From contig DOKP01000069.1 of the NCBI GenBank assembly GCA_003510795.1, forward strand, positions 4,717 to 10,955: a DNA stretch of 6,239 nucleotides, given 5' to 3'. Below are positions 5,138 through 6,239 of the stretch, piece after piece. The DNA comes from Candidatus Moraniibacteriota bacterium. GTDB taxonomy: Bacteria > Patescibacteriota > Minisyncoccia > Moranbacterales > UBA9337. Under the pieces are notes generated by a model. The model was given only the letters and a program-made list of their open reading frames with translations, did no database searches and had not been told where the DNA came from. The position numbers and the translations under genes are program-made. Positions within the stretch are counted from its first letter, which is position 1, and every line of letters starts with the position of its first letter.

Positions 5138-5185
5138 AACAATACAACAATTTATCAATATAGCAGTATGACAATATATAGAATA
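5138..5185. repeat. Octamer array C upstream of the zinc-ribbon gene
   Basis: Five 8-bp units on the plus strand run without a phase break from 5138 to 5177 (AACAATAC, AACAATTT, ATCAATAT, AGCAGTAT, GACAATAT); a weaker sixth follows to 5185. The consensus is roughly NNCARTAT, a different word from arrays A and B but with the same period. The array begins just after the stop of the membrane-protein gene. Confidence 0.65.
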
Positions 5186-5193
5186 TATAAATT

Positions 5194-5574
5194 TTAAATT
5201 ATTTTTTTTCTACGATTATCCAGCCATAATATTATGAGAGTAATTAATCCCAATATTCCCAAATACAAAGAGACTTCTTCATTTGAAATACTGCTACCAA
5301 TCTCTTTACTGCTTAATTTTACCCAAAATAATCTTCCTACAACTACCGTGGCGAAAACTGGAAGTAAAGCCACTAAGTCAAAGACCATACTCTCCCTAAT
5401 AATCTCCTGCCTTTGCGAATAAATAACCACGATAGCTAAAGCTAATGTGCATAAGGCAATAAAGAAAGACGCTTTACCAAATAACAGAAAAAACAGCGCT
5501 CCAAAAGGAGTAACCAGCAATAAAAAAAATATAATGTAAAGCGCTAAGAAAAAATTTAATCCTCCCCTGCTCAT
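5194..5574 (-). CDS. Small integral membrane protein, unknown function
   Basis: The 126-residue product is mostly hydrophobic, with four likely membrane helices at about residues 8-31, 35-52, 65-85 and 101-118. Short polar loops join them (SQRQEIIRES near 53-62; KLSSKEIGSSISNEE near 86-100), and the C-terminus is basic (DNRRKKII). No catalytic motif, cysteine pair or known family signature is visible, so it stays a hypothetical membrane protein. Its ATG lies 11 nt after the stop of the HD-domain gene on the same strand, so the two are probably co-transcribed and may be functionally linked. There is no clear Shine-Dalgarno; the upstream bases AAAATAAAAG are only A-rich. No intrinsic terminator is evident after the stop, so transcription may continue towards the zinc-ribbon gene. 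Confidence 0.75.
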   Translation of the reverse strand: MSRGGLNFFLALYIIFFLLLVTPFGALFFLLFGKASFFIALCTLALAIVVIYSQRQEIIRESMVFDLVALLPVFATVVVGRLFWVKLSSKEIGSSISNEEVSLYLGILGLITLIILWLDNRRKKII

Positions 5575-5585
5575 ATCTTTTATTT

Positions 5586-6206
5586 TTAAAAAAAATATAA
5601 ACCTAATTTTCCAGAAATATTTTGAAGTGCCCTGAGCCCCAAGGCCAAAAAATCATCTAACGGAATATCAGCCTTTTCGCATTCCGCAATTAAATCGCGA
5701 TTGCACCTGGCCGCAAAATTTTTACTTTTAAATTTCTTTTTCAGAGATTCCAAACTAACGCTAGATAATTTTTTATCTGGTTGCATCAAAGCCGAAGCCA
5801 CAATTAATCCGGTTAAAGTTTCGGCTGCCACCAAGCAATGCTGGATTTTTGAATTTCTTACTTTATCTTTAAAAGCTGGAATTATTTCCATCCCATACAC
5901 ATGCGATTGGATTGTCTCAATTAAAAATTCGCTGGCTCCATTATTTTTTAAAATCTCTTGCACCCGTACGCAATGCTCCGCTGGGTTATCTTTCACAATT
6001 TCCCAATCAATATCATGCAACAGTCCAATTATTCCCCACTTGTCCGCCATAGCCTCCACAACGGAGGGCTCTTCTTCCTTATAAAATTTTTCTGCTAAAG
6101 CTTTCATAATCGCTTCCGATTCAATCATATGCAATTTAATAATTGAGTCTTTTACATATTCATCCAACATTTCTTCTGCCTTTTCTTTTGTAATTCCTAA
6201 TTCCAT
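5586..6206 (-). CDS. HD-domain (HDIG-type) metal-dependent hydrolase-like protein
   Basis: HD proteins are metal-dependent phosphohydrolases acting on nucleotides or other phosphoesters; the substrate of this small subfamily is not known to me. The 206-residue product shows His26 (KLHMIESEAIMKALA), the signature HDID at 64-67 (GLLHDIDWE), His102 (QSHVYG) and a conserved block HCLVAAETLTGLIVASALM (123-141), then SLKKKFKSKNFAARCNRD (154-171). This order matches short HDIG-type proteins. The position before LTG where I expect the last metal-binding Asp holds Glu129, a conservative change that may or may not keep activity. The ATG at 6206 is taken as the start; there is no Shine-Dalgarno. One upstream reading frame entering from outside the window could end at the TAG overlapping the first codons, so an overlapping upstream gene is possible. 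It is followed closely by the membrane-protein gene. Confidence 0.85.
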   Translation of the reverse strand: MELGITKEKAEEMLDEYVKDSIIKLHMIESEAIMKALAEKFYKEEEPSVVEAMADKWGIIGLLHDIDWEIVKDNPAEHCVRVQEILKNNGASEFLIETIQSHVYGMEIIPAFKDKVRNSKIQHCLVAAETLTGLIVASALMQPDKKLSSVSLESLKKKFKSKNFAARCNRDLIAECEKADIPLDDFLALGLRALQNISGKLGLYFF

Positions 6207-6221
6207 AAAATAATCAGTTTT

Positions 6222-6236
6222 AGCGGTCCAACCGCT
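6222..6236. other. Perfect 6-bp hairpin before the HD gene
   Basis: AGCGGT-CCA-ACCGCT forms a 6-bp stem with a 3-nt loop, 16 nt upstream of the HD start. On the minus strand it is followed by AAAACTG rather than T's, so it is not a convincing terminator in that direction; the plus-strand tail is cut by the window edge. It could also lie inside an upstream coding region. Confidence 0.3.
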
Positions 6237-6239
6237 TTA

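Noticed and set aside
5701..6084. Plus-strand 127-codon open frame
   Set aside because: It lies antisense to the HD gene, which has clear family motifs; this frame has no start context or recognisable motifs.
6206..6239. tRNA fragment at the right edge
   Set aside because: There is a 6-bp palindrome but no anticodon arm, T-arm or acceptor sequence, and the region runs into the HD gene start.

Overview
This window looks like a low-G+C bacterium of the Candidate Phyla Radiation (Patescibacteria, Parcubacteria-like). That placement is an inference from the A+T-rich sequence, a Gram-positive-length S12, short orphan genes and weak ribosome-binding sites; no rRNA is present to confirm it. Every convincing gene lies on the minus strand, so the window reads right to left.

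Right third (6239 to 4498): an HD-domain protein (5586-6206) is followed 11 nt later by a small four-helix membrane protein (5194-5574). After a 197-nt spacer comes an orphan zinc-ribbon protein (4583-4996), which has a strong Shine-Dalgarno sequence and its own terminator (about 4498-4544).

Middle (4497 to 3280): a small exported protein (3677-4132) is clearly richer in G+C than its neighbours. It has a long leader upstream and a terminator (3601-3645) that is a sister copy of the one at 4498-4544. A 117-bp inverted-repeat element (3484-3600) sits directly against that terminator's T-tract and is flanked by an 8-bp direct repeat, which suggests a transposed MITE-like or REP-like insertion.

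Left half (3455 to 1): a good sigma70-type promoter (TTGACA, 17 bp, TATTAT) drives the classic str operon in the order rpsL, rpsG, fusA. It encodes S12, S7 and elongation factor G; fusA runs off the left edge only a few codons before its expected end. The two spacers inside the operon are unusually long (133 and 132 nt).

The most unusual signal is non-coding. Most spacers hold A+T-rich 7-8 bp words repeated at about 8-bp steps. Two arrays (3414-3455 and 4336-4377) are 35/42 identical and lie at the same place just upstream of two promoter regions. The two spacers inside the str operon carry facing blocks of TACNAAT and ATTNGTA words. I cannot say what these words do, but they are organised enough to deserve a genome-wide search.
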